DNA from: Actinacidiphila glaucinigra
Lineage (GTDB): Bacteria > Actinomycetota > Actinomycetes > Streptomycetales > Streptomycetaceae
DNA length: 64,000 bases
Assembly: GCF_900188405.1 (NCBI RefSeq)
Contig: NZ_FZOF01000001.1
Span: 1 to 64,000 of the forward strand
Direction: 5' to 3'
The position numbers and the translations under genes are program-made. Position 1 is the stretch's first letter. Every line of letters begins with the position of its first letter. Positions 1 to 9,300 of the stretch are shown piece after piece. Below the pieces are notes generated by a model that did no database searches, was not told the origin of the DNA, and saw only the letters and a list, made by a program, of their open reading frames with translations.

Positions 1-22
1 TACCCACCGGGCAGCCCGGCGC

Positions 23-115
23 AGCCGCCCGCAGGCGCAAACAACCCGCACACAACCACCGGCCGCAAGGGGCACCCGGACCGCAGGCGCAACGTACCCG
101 CACACGGCAACCGGG
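23..115. repeat. Two degenerate copies of a dispersed GC-rich repeat
   Basis: The words CCGCAGGCGCAA, ACCCGCACAC and CCACCGGCCGCAAGGGGCACC follow each other from about 23 to 76. A shorter degenerate copy follows from 81 to 115. The first copy matches 60803-60857 nearly base for base, so it is a dispersed element and not just local composition. It lies upstream of hemW, and no coding frame is convincing here. Confidence 0.6.
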
Positions 116-159
116 GGCACCCCGCGGCGCGGCGCAACCCCCGGAGGGGATGGCGGACA

Positions 160-1401
160 ATGGGACGCATGCCATCCGTACTGCCCGACGGGGAGCCCAT
201 GCCGGAGGACGGCGCGCTCCCGCCGACCGCGCTGCACGGCGCGGACTCCCGCCCGCTGGGGTTCTACCTGCACGTCCCGTACTGCGCCACCCGCTGCGGG
301 TACTGCGACTTCAACACCTACACCGCCGCCGAGCTGCGCGGCACCGGGGGCGTGCTCGCCTCCCGGGAGAACTACGCGGACACCCTGGTCGACGAGATCC
401 GGCTTGCCCGCAAGGTGCTGGGGGACGACCCCCGCCGCGTGGAGACCGTGTTCGTCGGAGGCGGGACGCCGACCCTCCTGCCGGCCGCGGACCTGGCCCG
501 GATGCTGGGGGCCATCCGGGACGAGTTCGGCCTGGCGGAGGGCGCGGAGGTCACCACGGAGGCGAACCCGGAGTCCGTGGACCCGGCGTACCTGGAGGAG
601 CTGCGGGCCGGGGGGTTCACGCGGCTCTCGTTCGGGATGCAGAGCGCCCGCCCGCACGTCCTGCAGGTGCTGGACCGGCGGCACACGCCGGGCCGCCCGG
701 AGCAGTGTGTGGCGGAGGCGCGGGCGGCGGGGTTCGAGCACGTCAACCTGGACCTGATCTACGGCACGCCCGGGGAGTCGGACGACGACTGGCGGGCGTC
801 GCTGGACGCCGCGATCGGCGCGGGGCCCGACCATGTGTCGGCGTACGCGCTGATCGTGGAGGAGGGCACGCAGCTGGCGCGCAGGATCCGGCGCGGCGAG
901 GTGCCGATGACGGACGACGACGTGCACGCGGACCGCTACCTGATCGCGGAGGAGCGCCTGGCGGCGGCCGGCTTCGGCTGGTACGAGGTGTCGAACTGGG
1001 CGACCTCGCAGGCGGCCCGGTGCCGTCACAACGAGCTGTACTGGACCGGCGCGGACTGGTGGGGCGCCGGGCCCGGCGCGCACAGCCACGTGGGCGGGGT
1101 GCGGTGGTGGAACGTGAAGCACCCGGCGGCGTACGCGGCGGCGCTCGCCGAGGGCCGCAGTCCCGGGGCGGGGCGTGAGGTGCTGGCGGCGGAGGACCGC
1201 CGGGTGGAGCGGGTCCTGCTGGAGCTGAGGCTGTCCGACGGCTGCCCGCTGGACGTGCTCGCCACGGCGGGCGCCGGGGCCGCGGAGCGCGCCGTAAGGG
1301 ACGGCCTCCTGGAGACCGGTCCTTACCGCGAGGGCCGCGCGGTCCTCACCCTGCGCGGCCGCCTGCTCGCCGACGCCGTCGTCAGGGACCTGGTCGACTG
1401 A
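160..1401 (+). CDS. hemW: Radical SAM heme chaperone HemW
   Basis: This is a coproporphyrinogen oxidase-like radical SAM protein of the HemW family, which binds and transfers heme rather than oxidising coproporphyrinogen. The 413-residue protein carries the CX3CX2C cluster motif at C42, C46 and C49, a GGGTP segment near 100, and the late HNELYW and GAHSH motifs of the family. The ATG at 160 has GGAGGGG ten bases upstream; the ATG at 169 is an alternative that would shorten the protein by three residues. The gene converges on the DUF3097 gene with only one base between their stops. The family assignment is firm; the heme-chaperone role is known for homologues and inferred here. Confidence 0.93.
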   Translation: MGRMPSVLPDGEPMPEDGALPPTALHGADSRPLGFYLHVPYCATRCGYCDFNTYTAAELRGTGGVLASRENYADTLVDEIRLARKVLGDDPRRVETVFVGGGTPTLLPAADLARMLGAIRDEFGLAEGAEVTTEANPESVDPAYLEELRAGGFTRLSFGMQSARPHVLQVLDRRHTPGRPEQCVAEARAAGFEHVNLDLIYGTPGESDDDWRASLDAAIGAGPDHVSAYALIVEEGTQLARRIRRGEVPMTDDDVHADRYLIAEERLAAAGFGWYEVSNWATSQAARCRHNELYWTGADWWGAGPGAHSHVGGVRWWNVKHPAAYAAALAEGRSPGAGREVLAAEDRRVERVLLELRLSDGCPLDVLATAGAGAAERAVRDGLLETGPYREGRAVLTLRGRLLADAVVRDLVD

Positions 1402-1402
1402 C

Positions 1403-2233
1403 TCAGCCCGGGGCCGTGACGAAGTCGATCAGCTCCTCCACGCGCCCCAGCAGTTCCGGCTGGAGGTCCTTGTAGGAGTGGACGGCGCCCAGGATGCGCT
1501 GCCAGGCGGCGCCGGTGTTCTCCGGCCAGCCCAGGGCGCGGCACACGCCGGTCTTCCAGTCCTGGCCGCGGGGGACGGCCGGCCAGGCGGGGATGCCGAG
1601 GGAGGAGGGCTTCACGGCCTCCCAGACGTCGATGTAGGGGTGGCCGGCGACCAGGACGTGCTCGCCCGTGACCTCCGCGGCGATCCGGGACTCCTTGCTG
1701 CCGGGCACGAGGTGGTCGACGAGCACGCCGAGGCGGGCGTCCGGGCCGGGGGCGAAGGAGGCGACGATGGCGGGGAGGTCGTCGACGCCGTCCAGGTACT
1801 CGACGACGACGCCCTCGACCCGCAGGTCGTCGCCCCAGACGCGCTCGACCAGTTCCGCGTCGTGGCGGCCCTCGACGTAGATCCGGCCGGCGCGGGCGAT
1901 CCGGGCCCGGGCGCCGGGGACGGCGAGGGAGCCGGAGGCGGTCAGCCGGGGGCCGGCCGCGGGGGCGGCTGAGGAGGGGCGCACGAGGGTGACCACGCGG
2001 CCCTCCAGGAGGAAGCCGCGGGGCGCCATGGGGAACACGCGGTGCTTGCCGAAGCGGTCCTCGAGGGTGACCGTGGGGCCCTCGGCGGTCTTCTCGCACC
2101 GGACGACCGCGCCGCAGAAGCCGGTGGAGACCTCCTCCACCACCAGGTCCCGCTCGGCGGCGACCTCGGGCGCGGGCGTGGCGGGCCGTTTCCACGGCGG
2201 GGTGAGGTCGGGGTCGTAGCTGCGGCTGCGCAT
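1403..2233 (-). CDS. DUF3097 family protein
   Basis: This 276-residue soluble protein is recognised as the actinobacterial DUF3097 family by its N-terminus (SYDPDLTPPWK) and its usual place beside hemW. No signal peptide, membrane segment or known catalytic motif is visible. Conserved-looking stretches include the YVEGRHDAELVERVWGDDLR area near the middle, which resembles a Toprim-like acidic segment, and VLVDHLVPGSKESRIA after it. The gene runs head to tail with the downstream hydrolase gene family cluster and converges on hemW. A nucleic-acid role is only a guess from the acidic segment. Confidence 0.85.
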   Translation of the reverse strand: MRSRSYDPDLTPPWKRPATPAPEVAAERDLVVEEVSTGFCGAVVRCEKTAEGPTVTLEDRFGKHRVFPMAPRGFLLEGRVVTLVRPSSAAPAAGPRLTASGSLAVPGARARIARAGRIYVEGRHDAELVERVWGDDLRVEGVVVEYLDGVDDLPAIVASFAPGPDARLGVLVDHLVPGSKESRIAAEVTGEHVLVAGHPYIDVWEAVKPSSLGIPAWPAVPRGQDWKTGVCRALGWPENTGAAWQRILGAVHSYKDLQPELLGRVEELIDFVTAPG

Positions 2234-2263
2234 GCCTGGGATCGTATCCGCGCGGCGCGCAGC

Positions 2264-2998
2264 TCAGGCGGATCCGAACCGGGCGGCGAGCGCGTCCCGT
2301 TGGGCGCGGACGAAGCGGGCGTCGACGACGGCGCCGTGGCCCGGCACGTACAGCGCGGTCTCGCCGCCCAGCAGGAGCAGCCGGTCCAGGGCGGCGGGCC
2401 AGGCGTGCGGGGCGGCGTCGGGTCCGGCCTGGGGCTCGCCGGACTCCTCGACGAGGTCGCCGCAGAAGACCACGGCCGGCGTGCCCGGCACGACCACCAC
2501 CAGGTCGTGCGTGGTGTGTCCCTCACCCGGGTGGACCAGCAGGACCTGCCGGTCGCCGCCGAGGTCGAGTTCGTAGGAGCCGTCCACGAGGTGGCCGGGG
2601 CGCACGAGGGCCTCCGCCGCCTGCGCGGACTCGGCCTCGCCGGCGCCGTGCTCGACCGCGTCCAGGCCCAGGGTGAAGCGTTCGCGGCCGAGGTAGGTGT
2701 CGAGGGTCATCTCGCCGAACACCTGGACGCCCTCGAAGGCGGCGGTGCCGAAGACGTGGTCGAAGTGGCCGTGGGTGAGTGCGATGTGCGTCACGTCCCG
2801 CCCGGTCAGTTCGCGGACCTCCCGGCGGAGTCCGGCGCCCTCGGGGACGGAGGAGCCCGTGTCGACCAGCAGCACGCCGTCGTCGCCGACGACCACCCCG
2901 ACGGTCACGTCGAGGAAGGGCAGCCGCCGCCGTGCGACGCCCGGGGCGAGCTGTTCCCAGCCGCCGGGGGAGCCCGGCGCGGTCGGTGTGGTCTCCAC
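2264..2998 (-). CDS. MBL-fold metallo-hydrolase
   Basis: The protein has 244 residues. The zinc-binding HxHxDH motif is present as H76-G-H78-F-D80-H81, with later metal ligands in VHPGEGHTTHD, FCGDL and VPGHGA, so both metal sites look complete. This places it in the metallo-beta-lactamase superfamily of small hydrolases; the substrate (thioester, lactone or phosphodiester) cannot be read from the sequence. The GTG start at 2998 lies in the divergent region shared with hrcA and has no strong ribosome-binding site. No signal peptide is visible. Confidence 0.85.
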   Translation of the reverse strand: METTPTAPGSPGGWEQLAPGVARRRLPFLDVTVGVVVGDDGVLLVDTGSSVPEGAGLRREVRELTGRDVTHIALTHGHFDHVFGTAAFEGVQVFGEMTLDTYLGRERFTLGLDAVEHGAGEAESAQAAEALVRPGHLVDGSYELDLGGDRQVLLVHPGEGHTTHDLVVVVPGTPAVVFCGDLVEESGEPQAGPDAAPHAWPAALDRLLLLGGETALYVPGHGAVVDARFVRAQRDALAARFGSA

Positions 2999-3083
2999 AA
3001 CGTGACGGTATCCCCGCGACGTGCCCCGCGCCCGCTACGGTGGCCGGTCAAGGACGTCCCGGGAGCGGACCCGTGGACGGCCC

Positions 3084-3114
3084 TTGCCGAGGTCTTGCCA
3101 CCCCGCCGTACACT
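3084..3114 (+). promoter_or_regulatory. Possible hrcA promoter
   Basis: TTGCCG at 3084-3089 and TACACT at 3109-3114 resemble -35 and -10 boxes, though the 19-base spacing is long. Transcription would start just before the CIRCE element, which fits repression by HrcA. Confidence 0.35.
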
Positions 3115-3127
3115 GACTTGGGGAAAA

Positions 3128-3154
3128 CTGGCACTCAGCCGAGAGGAGTGCCAG
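3128..3154. promoter_or_regulatory. CIRCE operator for HrcA
   Basis: A perfect inverted repeat, CTGGCACTC-N9-GAGTGCCAG, lies 52 bases upstream of hrcA. It matches the CIRCE core (GCACTC-N9-GAGTGC) exactly in the inner six bases of each arm. It is the expected autoregulatory site for HrcA and should control the hrcA-dnaJ transcript. Confidence 0.93.
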
Positions 3155-3206
3155 GCCACGGGGGGCGACACGACCCGCACGGTGACCGAGCGACTGGAGG
3201 TGCGCG

Positions 3207-4223
3207 ATGCTCAGTGAACGACGGCTGGAGGTGCTGCGTGCCATCGTCCAGGACTACGTGGGCACCGAGGAGCCCGTCGGCTCCAAGGCGCTGACCGAGC
3301 GGCACGCCCTCGGCGTGTCCCCGGCCACCGTCCGCAACGACATGGCCGTGCTGGAGGACGAGGGCTACATCCAGCAGCCCCACACCAGCGCCGGCCGCGT
3401 GCCGACCGACAAGGGCTACCGGCTCTTCGTCGACCGGCTCACCAGTGTCAAGCCGCTGTCCGGCGCCGAGCGCCGGGCCATCGGGAACTTCCTGGACGGC
3501 GCCGTCGACCTCGACGACGTGGTGGCCCGGACGGTCCGGCTGCTGGCGCAGCTGACCCGGCAGGTCGCGATCGTCCAGTACCCGTCGCTCACCCGCTCCA
3601 CGGTGCGCCACGTCGAGCTGCTCGCCCTCGCCCCGGCCCGGGTCATGCTGGTGCTGATCACGGACACCGGACGGGTGGAGCAGCGGCTGGTGGACGCCCC
3701 GGCACCGGTCGGCGAGACCGTGCTGGCGGACCTGCGCGCCCGGCTGAACAGCCGGGTGGTGGGGCGCCGGTTCAGCGACGTCCCGCCGCTGGTGCAGGAG
3801 CTCCCCGAGGGCTTCGAGCCCGACGACCGGCCGTCCGTCCAGGTGGTGCTCGCCACACTTCTGGAGACCCTGGTCGAGGAGACCGAGGAGCGGATCATGC
3901 TCGGCGGCACGGCCAACCTGACCCGCTTCGGGCACGACTTCCCGCTGACGATCCGCCCGGTGCTGGAGGCGCTCGAGGAGCAGGTGGTGCTCCTCAAGCT
4001 GCTGGGCGAGGCCAAGGATTCGGGCGTGACGGTGAGAATCGGTCACGAGAACTTCCATGAGGGCCTGAACTCCACATCGGTCGTCTCCGTCGGCTACGGT
4101 TCGGGCGACGAGGCGGTGGCGAAACTCGGCGTGGTCGGACCGACCCGCATGGACTACCCCGGAACGATGGGAGCGGTACGCGCAGTGGCACGTTACGTCG
4201 GACAGATCCTGGCGGAGTCGTAG
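3207..4223 (+). CDS. hrcA: Heat-inducible transcriptional repressor HrcA
   Basis: This 338-residue protein is full length for HrcA. Residues 1-75 form the winged-helix DNA-binding domain ([15 protein letters not shown] through [17 protein letters not shown]). The rest carries the GAF-like and dimerisation domain, ending in the family motif [18 protein letters not shown]. It represses class I heat-shock genes by binding CIRCE, one copy of which lies just upstream. The ATG has GGAGG about eight bases before it. The stop codon TAG overlaps the dnaJ GTG start (TAGTG), so translation of the two is coupled. Confidence 0.97.
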   Translation: MLSERRLEVLRAIVQDYVGTEEPVGSKALTERHALGVSPATVRNDMAVLEDEGYIQQPHTSAGRVPTDKGYRLFVDRLTSVKPLSGAERRAIGNFLDGAVDLDDVVARTVRLLAQLTRQVAIVQYPSLTRSTVRHVELLALAPARVMLVLITDTGRVEQRLVDAPAPVGETVLADLRARLNSRVVGRRFSDVPPLVQELPEGFEPDDRPSVQVVLATLLETLVEETEERIMLGGTANLTRFGHDFPLTIRPVLEALEEQVVLLKLLGEAKDSGVTVRIGHENFHEGLNSTSVVSVGYGSGDEAVAKLGVVGPTRMDYPGTMGAVRAVARYVGQILAES

Positions 4224-5362
4224 TGGCCACGGACTATTACGCCGTGCTCGGCGTGCGCCGCGACGCAGGACCGGACGAGATCAAGAAGGCCTTCCGCCGT
4301 CTCGCGCGAGAGCTGCACCCGGACGTCAATCCGGACCCGAAGACCCAGGAGCGGTTCAAGGAGATCAACGCCGCTTACGAGGTGCTCTCGGACCCGCAGA
4401 AGAAGCAGGTCTACGACCTCGGCGGCGACCCGCTGTCCGCCAACGGCGGCGGTGCGGGCGCGGGCGCGGGCTTCGGCCAGGGCTTCGGCAACTTCAGCGA
4501 CATCATGGACGCCTTCTTCGGCACGGCGTCCCAGCGCGGCCCGCGCTCGCGTACGCGGCGCGGCCAGGACGCGATGATCCGGCTGGAGATCGAGCTGGAC
4601 GAGGCGGCCTTCGGCACGACCAAGGACATCCAGGTCGACACGGCCATCGTCTGCAACACCTGCCACGGCGAGGGCGCCGCTCCCGGCACGACCGCGCAGA
4701 CGTGTGACATGTGTCGCGGCCGCGGTGAGGTCTCGCAGGTCACGCGGTCCTTCCTCGGCCAGGTCATGACCTCCCGCCCGTGCCCCCAGTGCCAGGGCTT
4801 CGGCACCGTCGTCCCCAACCCGTGCCCGGAGTGCGCGGGCGACGGCCGGATCCGCTCGCGGCGCACGCTGACGGTCAAGATCCCGGCCGGTGTCGACAAC
4901 GGCACCCGCATCCAGCTCGCGGGCGAGGGCGAGGTCGGCCCCGGCGGCGGCCCCGCCGGCGACCTCTACGTCGAGATCCGCGAACTCCCGCACCAGATGT
5001 TCCAGCGGCGCGGTGACGACCTGCACTGCACCGTCACCATCCCGATGACGGCGGCGGCGCTGGGCACCAAGGTCCCGCTGGAGACCCTGGACGGGCTGGA
5101 GGAGATCGACATCCGGCCCGGGACGCAGTCCGGCCAGTCGATCCCGCTCCACCAGCGCGGCGTCACGCACCTGCGGGGCGGCGGCCGGGGCGACCTCATC
5201 GTGCACGTCGAGGTCCAGACCCCGGGCAAGCTCGACCCGGAGCAGGAGGAACTGCTGCGCCGCCTGGCGAAGCTGCGCGGCGAGGAGCGGCCCCTGGGGC
5301 AGTTCCAGCCGGGCCAGCAGGGGCTGTTCTCCCGCCTCAAGGACGCGTTCAACGGACGCTAG
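4223..5362 (+). CDS. dnaJ: Molecular chaperone DnaJ (hrcA-linked paralogue)
   Basis: This is a type I DnaJ of 379 residues that stimulates DnaK ATPase and binds unfolded protein. The J domain (1-68) has HPD at 32-34, followed by a Gly-rich linker at 75-93. Four zinc-finger repeats start at C144, C161, C187 and C201 (CXXCXGXG pattern), and the C-terminal substrate domain follows. The GTG start overlaps the hrcA stop. In streptomycetes a second dnaJ sits with dnaK-grpE; this is the copy linked to hrcA, often called dnaJ2. Its control by CIRCE and HrcA follows from the operon. Confidence 0.96.
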   Translation: MATDYYAVLGVRRDAGPDEIKKAFRRLARELHPDVNPDPKTQERFKEINAAYEVLSDPQKKQVYDLGGDPLSANGGGAGAGAGFGQGFGNFSDIMDAFFGTASQRGPRSRTRRGQDAMIRLEIELDEAAFGTTKDIQVDTAIVCNTCHGEGAAPGTTAQTCDMCRGRGEVSQVTRSFLGQVMTSRPCPQCQGFGTVVPNPCPECAGDGRIRSRRTLTVKIPAGVDNGTRIQLAGEGEVGPGGGPAGDLYVEIRELPHQMFQRRGDDLHCTVTIPMTAAALGTKVPLETLDGLEEIDIRPGTQSGQSIPLHQRGVTHLRGGGRGDLIVHVEVQTPGKLDPEQEELLRRLAKLRGEERPLGQFQPGQQGLFSRLKDAFNGR

Positions 5363-5487
5363 GCCGGCACGGCCTCGCTCACCGGCCCGCGGCCGAGGGT
5401 GCGCACACCCTGGACCGCGGGCCGTCGCGTGCCGTGAAACGATGGGCGCATGGCCGCCCTGAACCACCGCTCCCCGAGGACCGCGCC

Positions 5488-6225
5488 GTGACCGCACCCG
5501 TCTTCGTCGTCGAACCCGGCGCGCTGGGCCCGGACCGCATCACGCTCTCCGGCCCCGAGGGGCGGCACGCGGTGTCCGTGCGCCGGCTGCGGGCCGGCGA
5601 GGAGATCGTGCTCACCGACGGCCTGGGGCGCGGCGCGTACGGCACGGTGGCGGCCGTCGACGGCAAGGACACGCTGGAGGTCGCCGTCGCCGAGGTCCGC
5701 GAGGAGGCCGAACCCCGCCCGCGGATCACCGTCGTCCAGGCGCTGCCCAAGGGCGACCGGGGGGAACTCGCCGTCGAGACCATGACCGAGGTCGGCGTCG
5801 ACGCGGTCGTGCCCTGGGCCGCGGCGCGCTGCATCACCCAGTGGAAGGGCGAGCGCGGCGCCAAGTCGCTCGCCAAGTGGCGGTCCACCGCCCGTGAGGC
5901 GGCCAAGCAGGCCCGGCGGCTGCGGTTCCCGGAGGTCGCCGAGCCGATGACGACCCGTCAGTTGGCGGGGCTGCTGTCCGGCGCCGCGTTTGCCGCGGTC
6001 CTCCACGAGGAGGGCTCGGAGCCGCTCGCCACGGCCGCGTTGCCGCCCGAGGGCGACATCGTGCTCGTCGTCGGCCCCGAGGGCGGGGTCTCCCCGGAGG
6101 AGCTCGACGCCTTCGCCGCGGCCGGCGCCAAGCCGTACCGCCTCGGCGCCAGCGTGCTGCGCACCTCCACCGCCGGTGTCGCCGCCACGGCCCTCCTGCT
6201 GGGCCGTACCGGACGCTGGGGCTGA
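5488..6225 (+). CDS. rsmE: 16S rRNA m3U1498 methyltransferase RsmE
   Basis: The protein has 245 residues from the GTG at 5488, which has GAGGA seven bases upstream; a longer reading from 5434 is less likely. The C-terminal SPOUT fold is clear from VVGPEGGVSPEELDAF and LGASVLRTSTAGVAATALLLG, the knotted SAM-binding loops of RsmE. The N-terminal PUA-like part has the typical GRHAVSVRRLRAGEEIVLTDG. It methylates U1498 of 16S rRNA in assembled 30S subunits. It lies 125 bases after dnaJ in the same direction, an order common in many bacteria. Confidence 0.93.
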   Translation: MTAPVFVVEPGALGPDRITLSGPEGRHAVSVRRLRAGEEIVLTDGLGRGAYGTVAAVDGKDTLEVAVAEVREEAEPRPRITVVQALPKGDRGELAVETMTEVGVDAVVPWAAARCITQWKGERGAKSLAKWRSTAREAAKQARRLRFPEVAEPMTTRQLAGLLSGAAFAAVLHEEGSEPLATAALPPEGDIVLVVGPEGGVSPEELDAFAAAGAKPYRLGASVLRTSTAGVAATALLLGRTGRWG

Positions 6226-6311
6226 CGCGGCCGCCGAGGTGGCGTCCCCCCGGCGGGCAATGAGATCGAAAACCCCTGACCAGCCGGGCGCCGGGTGGTT
6301 AATGTGACGAC

Positions 6312-9300
6312 GTGACGCAGCCGCAGCCTTCGCATCCCGCGTACCTCCGCTTCCCGCACCTGCACGGTGACTTGATCACCTTCACCGCCGAGGACGACGT
6401 CTGGGCCGCCCCGCTGGACGGCACCGGCCGGGCCTGGCGGGTCAGCGCCGACAACATGCCGGTGGGCCATCCGCGGTTCTCGCCCGACGGGACGCTCATC
6501 GCGTGGACCTCCACGCGGGACGGCGCACCCGAGGTGCACGTCGCGGCAGCCGACGGCGGGCCGTCGAAGCGGCTGACGCACTGGGGCAGCGGGCGCACCT
6601 CCGTGCGGGGCTGGACGCCCGGCGGCGACGTGCTGGCCATCAGCACCTACGGGCAGGCGTCGCTGCGCCGCAGTTGGGCGCGGGCGATCCCGGTCGACGG
6701 CGGTCCCGCCTCGACGCTGCCGTACGGGCCGGTCGGGGCCGTCGCCCACGGGCCGGACGGGGCCGTGCTGCTGCTGTCCGCCACGATGGGCCGCGAGGCG
6801 GCGGCCTGGAAGCGCTACCGGGGCGGCACCGCGGGCAAGTTGTGGATCGACCGCACGGGCGAGGGGGAGTTCGAGCGGATCCACGCCGGCCTGGACGGCA
6901 ACCTGGAGTACCCGATGTGGGTGGGGGACAGGATCGCCTTCCTCTCCGACCACGAGGGCGTCGGCGCGGTCTACTCCAGCCTCCCCGACGGCGCGGACCT
7001 GCGCCGCCACACCTCCGTGGCGGACGGCGCCTTCTACGCGCGGCAGGCCGCCACCGACGGCTCCCGCGTCGTCTACACCAGCACCGGCCGGCTGTTCCTG
7101 CTGGACGACCTCGACGGTGCCGAGGCCCGCCCGGTCGAGGTGCGCCTCGGCGGCCAGCGCGCCGACCTGCAGCCGCACCCGATCCACGCGGCCTACCACC
7201 TCGGCGACGCGCGGCCCGACCACACCGGCCGCGGCAGCGCGGTCGAGATCCGCGGCACCACGCACTGGGTCACCCACCGCGGCGGCCCGGCACGGGCGTT
7301 GTCGGCCGAGCCGGGGGTGCGCACGCGGCTGCCGCGGGTGTTCGGGGGCGAGGGCGACCAGCAGGTCGTCTGGGTCACCGACGCCGAGGGCGAGGACGCG
7401 CTGGAGATCGCGCCCGCCGCGGCCACCGGCCCGGCAGCGCCCCGCAGGCTGGCCGCGGGGCGGCTCGGCCGGGTCCTGGCGATGACCGTCTCACCGGACG
7501 GCCACCGGATCGCCGTCGCCTCGCACGACGGCCGGGTGCTGCTCGTCGAGGCCCAGACCGGCGAGGTGCGCACCGTCGTGGAGGGCGAGCACGGCCACGC
7601 CACCGGCCTCGCCTTCTCGCCCGACTCGGCCTGGCTCGCCTGGTCGCACGCCGGGCCCGACCCGCTGCGCCAGCTCAAGCTGGCCTCGACCGCCGACCTC
7701 ACCGTCGTCGACGCGACCCCGCTGCGCTTCCGGGACTTCTCGCCCGCCTTCACCGCCGACGGCAAGCACCTGGCGTTCCTGTCCGAGCGCTCCTTCGACC
7801 CGGTCTACGACGACCACGTCTTCGACCTCGCCTTCCTCCGCGCCTGCCGCCCCCACCTGATCACCCTCGCCGCCACCACGCCCTCGCCCTTCGGCCCGCA
7901 GCGCCACGGGCGGCCGGTCGACTCCTCCGCCGAGGACAAGGACGGCGACGACCGCGGCCAGGACGAGGGCAAGAAGGACTCCCGCAAGGAGGACGGCGAG
8001 GACCGGCCCCGCACGCCCGTCACCAAGGTGGACGCCGAGGGCCTGGCCGACCGCATCGTGCCCTTCCCGGTGGAGGCGGCCCGCTACTCCACGCTGCGCG
8101 CGGCCAAGGACGGCGTCCTGTGGCTGCGTCACCCCGTGCGCGGGGTCCTGGGCGCCAGCCTGGCCTCACCCGAGGCCGAGCCGCCGTCCACCGCGCTGGA
8201 GCGCTACGACCTCAAGCAGCTGCGCGTGGAGGACATCGCCGACGACGCCGACGACTACGCCGTCAGCGGCGACGGCAACAAGGTGCTGGTGACGTCCGGT
8301 CACCGGCTGCGGGTCGCCGCGGCGGACCACAAGTCGGCCCCGTCCGAGGACGAGACCGACAGCAACGTCACCGTCGACCTGTCCCGGGTCCGCGTCACCG
8401 TGGACCCGCAGGCCGAGTGGCGCCAGATGTACGACGAGTCGCACCGCCTGATGCGGGACCACTTCTGGCGCGCCGACATGGGCGGCGTCGACTGGGACGG
8501 CGTGCGCGAGCGCTACCGGCACGTCCTGGACCGGGTCGCCACCCACGACGACCTCGTCGACCTGCTCTGGGAGGTGGCGGGCGAGCTCGGCACCTCGCAC
8601 GCCTACGTCGTGCCGTCCGGCGGCCGCGGTGACGGGCTGCACCGCCAGGGCCTGCTGGGCGCGGACCTCGCCCGGGACGCGGACGGCGTGTGGCGCGTGG
8701 AGCGGGTGCTGCCCTCGGAGACCTCCGACCCGATGGCCGGCTCCCCGCTCGCCGCGCCGGGCGCCGCGGTCCGCGCGGGCGACGCGATCCTCGCGGTGGA
8801 CGGACGGCCCGTGGACCCGCTGACCGGCCCCGGCCCGCTGCTCATCGGCACCGTGCGCAAGCCCGTCGAGCTCACCGTCGGCCCCGCCGACGGCGGTGCG
8901 GCGCGCCATGTGGTCGTCGTGCCCATCGCGGACGAGGAGCCGCTGCGCTACCACGACTGGGTCGCCGGGCGCCGGGCGTACGTGCACGAGCTGTCCGGCG
9001 GCCGGCTGGGGTATCTGCACGTGCCCGACATGGTCGGCTCCGGCTGGGCGCAGCTCCACCGCGACCTGCGGGTGGAGGTCGTCCGGGAGGGGCTGGTCGT
9101 GGACGTGCGGGAGAACCGCGGCGGCCACACCTCGCAGCTGGTCGTGGAGAAGCTGGCGCGGCGGATCGTGGGCTGGAACCTGCCGCGTGGGCTGCCGGCC
9201 TCCAGCTACCCGCTGGACGCGCCGCGCGGGCCCGTCGTGGCCGTCGCCAACGAGTTCTCCGGCTCGGACGGCGACATCGTCAACGCGGCGATCAGGGCAC

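Noticed and set aside
1..150. Possible CRISPR-like array from the repeated GCAGGCGCAA words
   Set aside because: There are only two degenerate copies without regular spacers, and no cas genes lie near.
150..1178. Frame starting with ATG at 150 ahead of hemW
   Set aside because: It reads as low-complexity Arg/Pro/Gly sequence, while the frame from 160 has radical SAM motifs.
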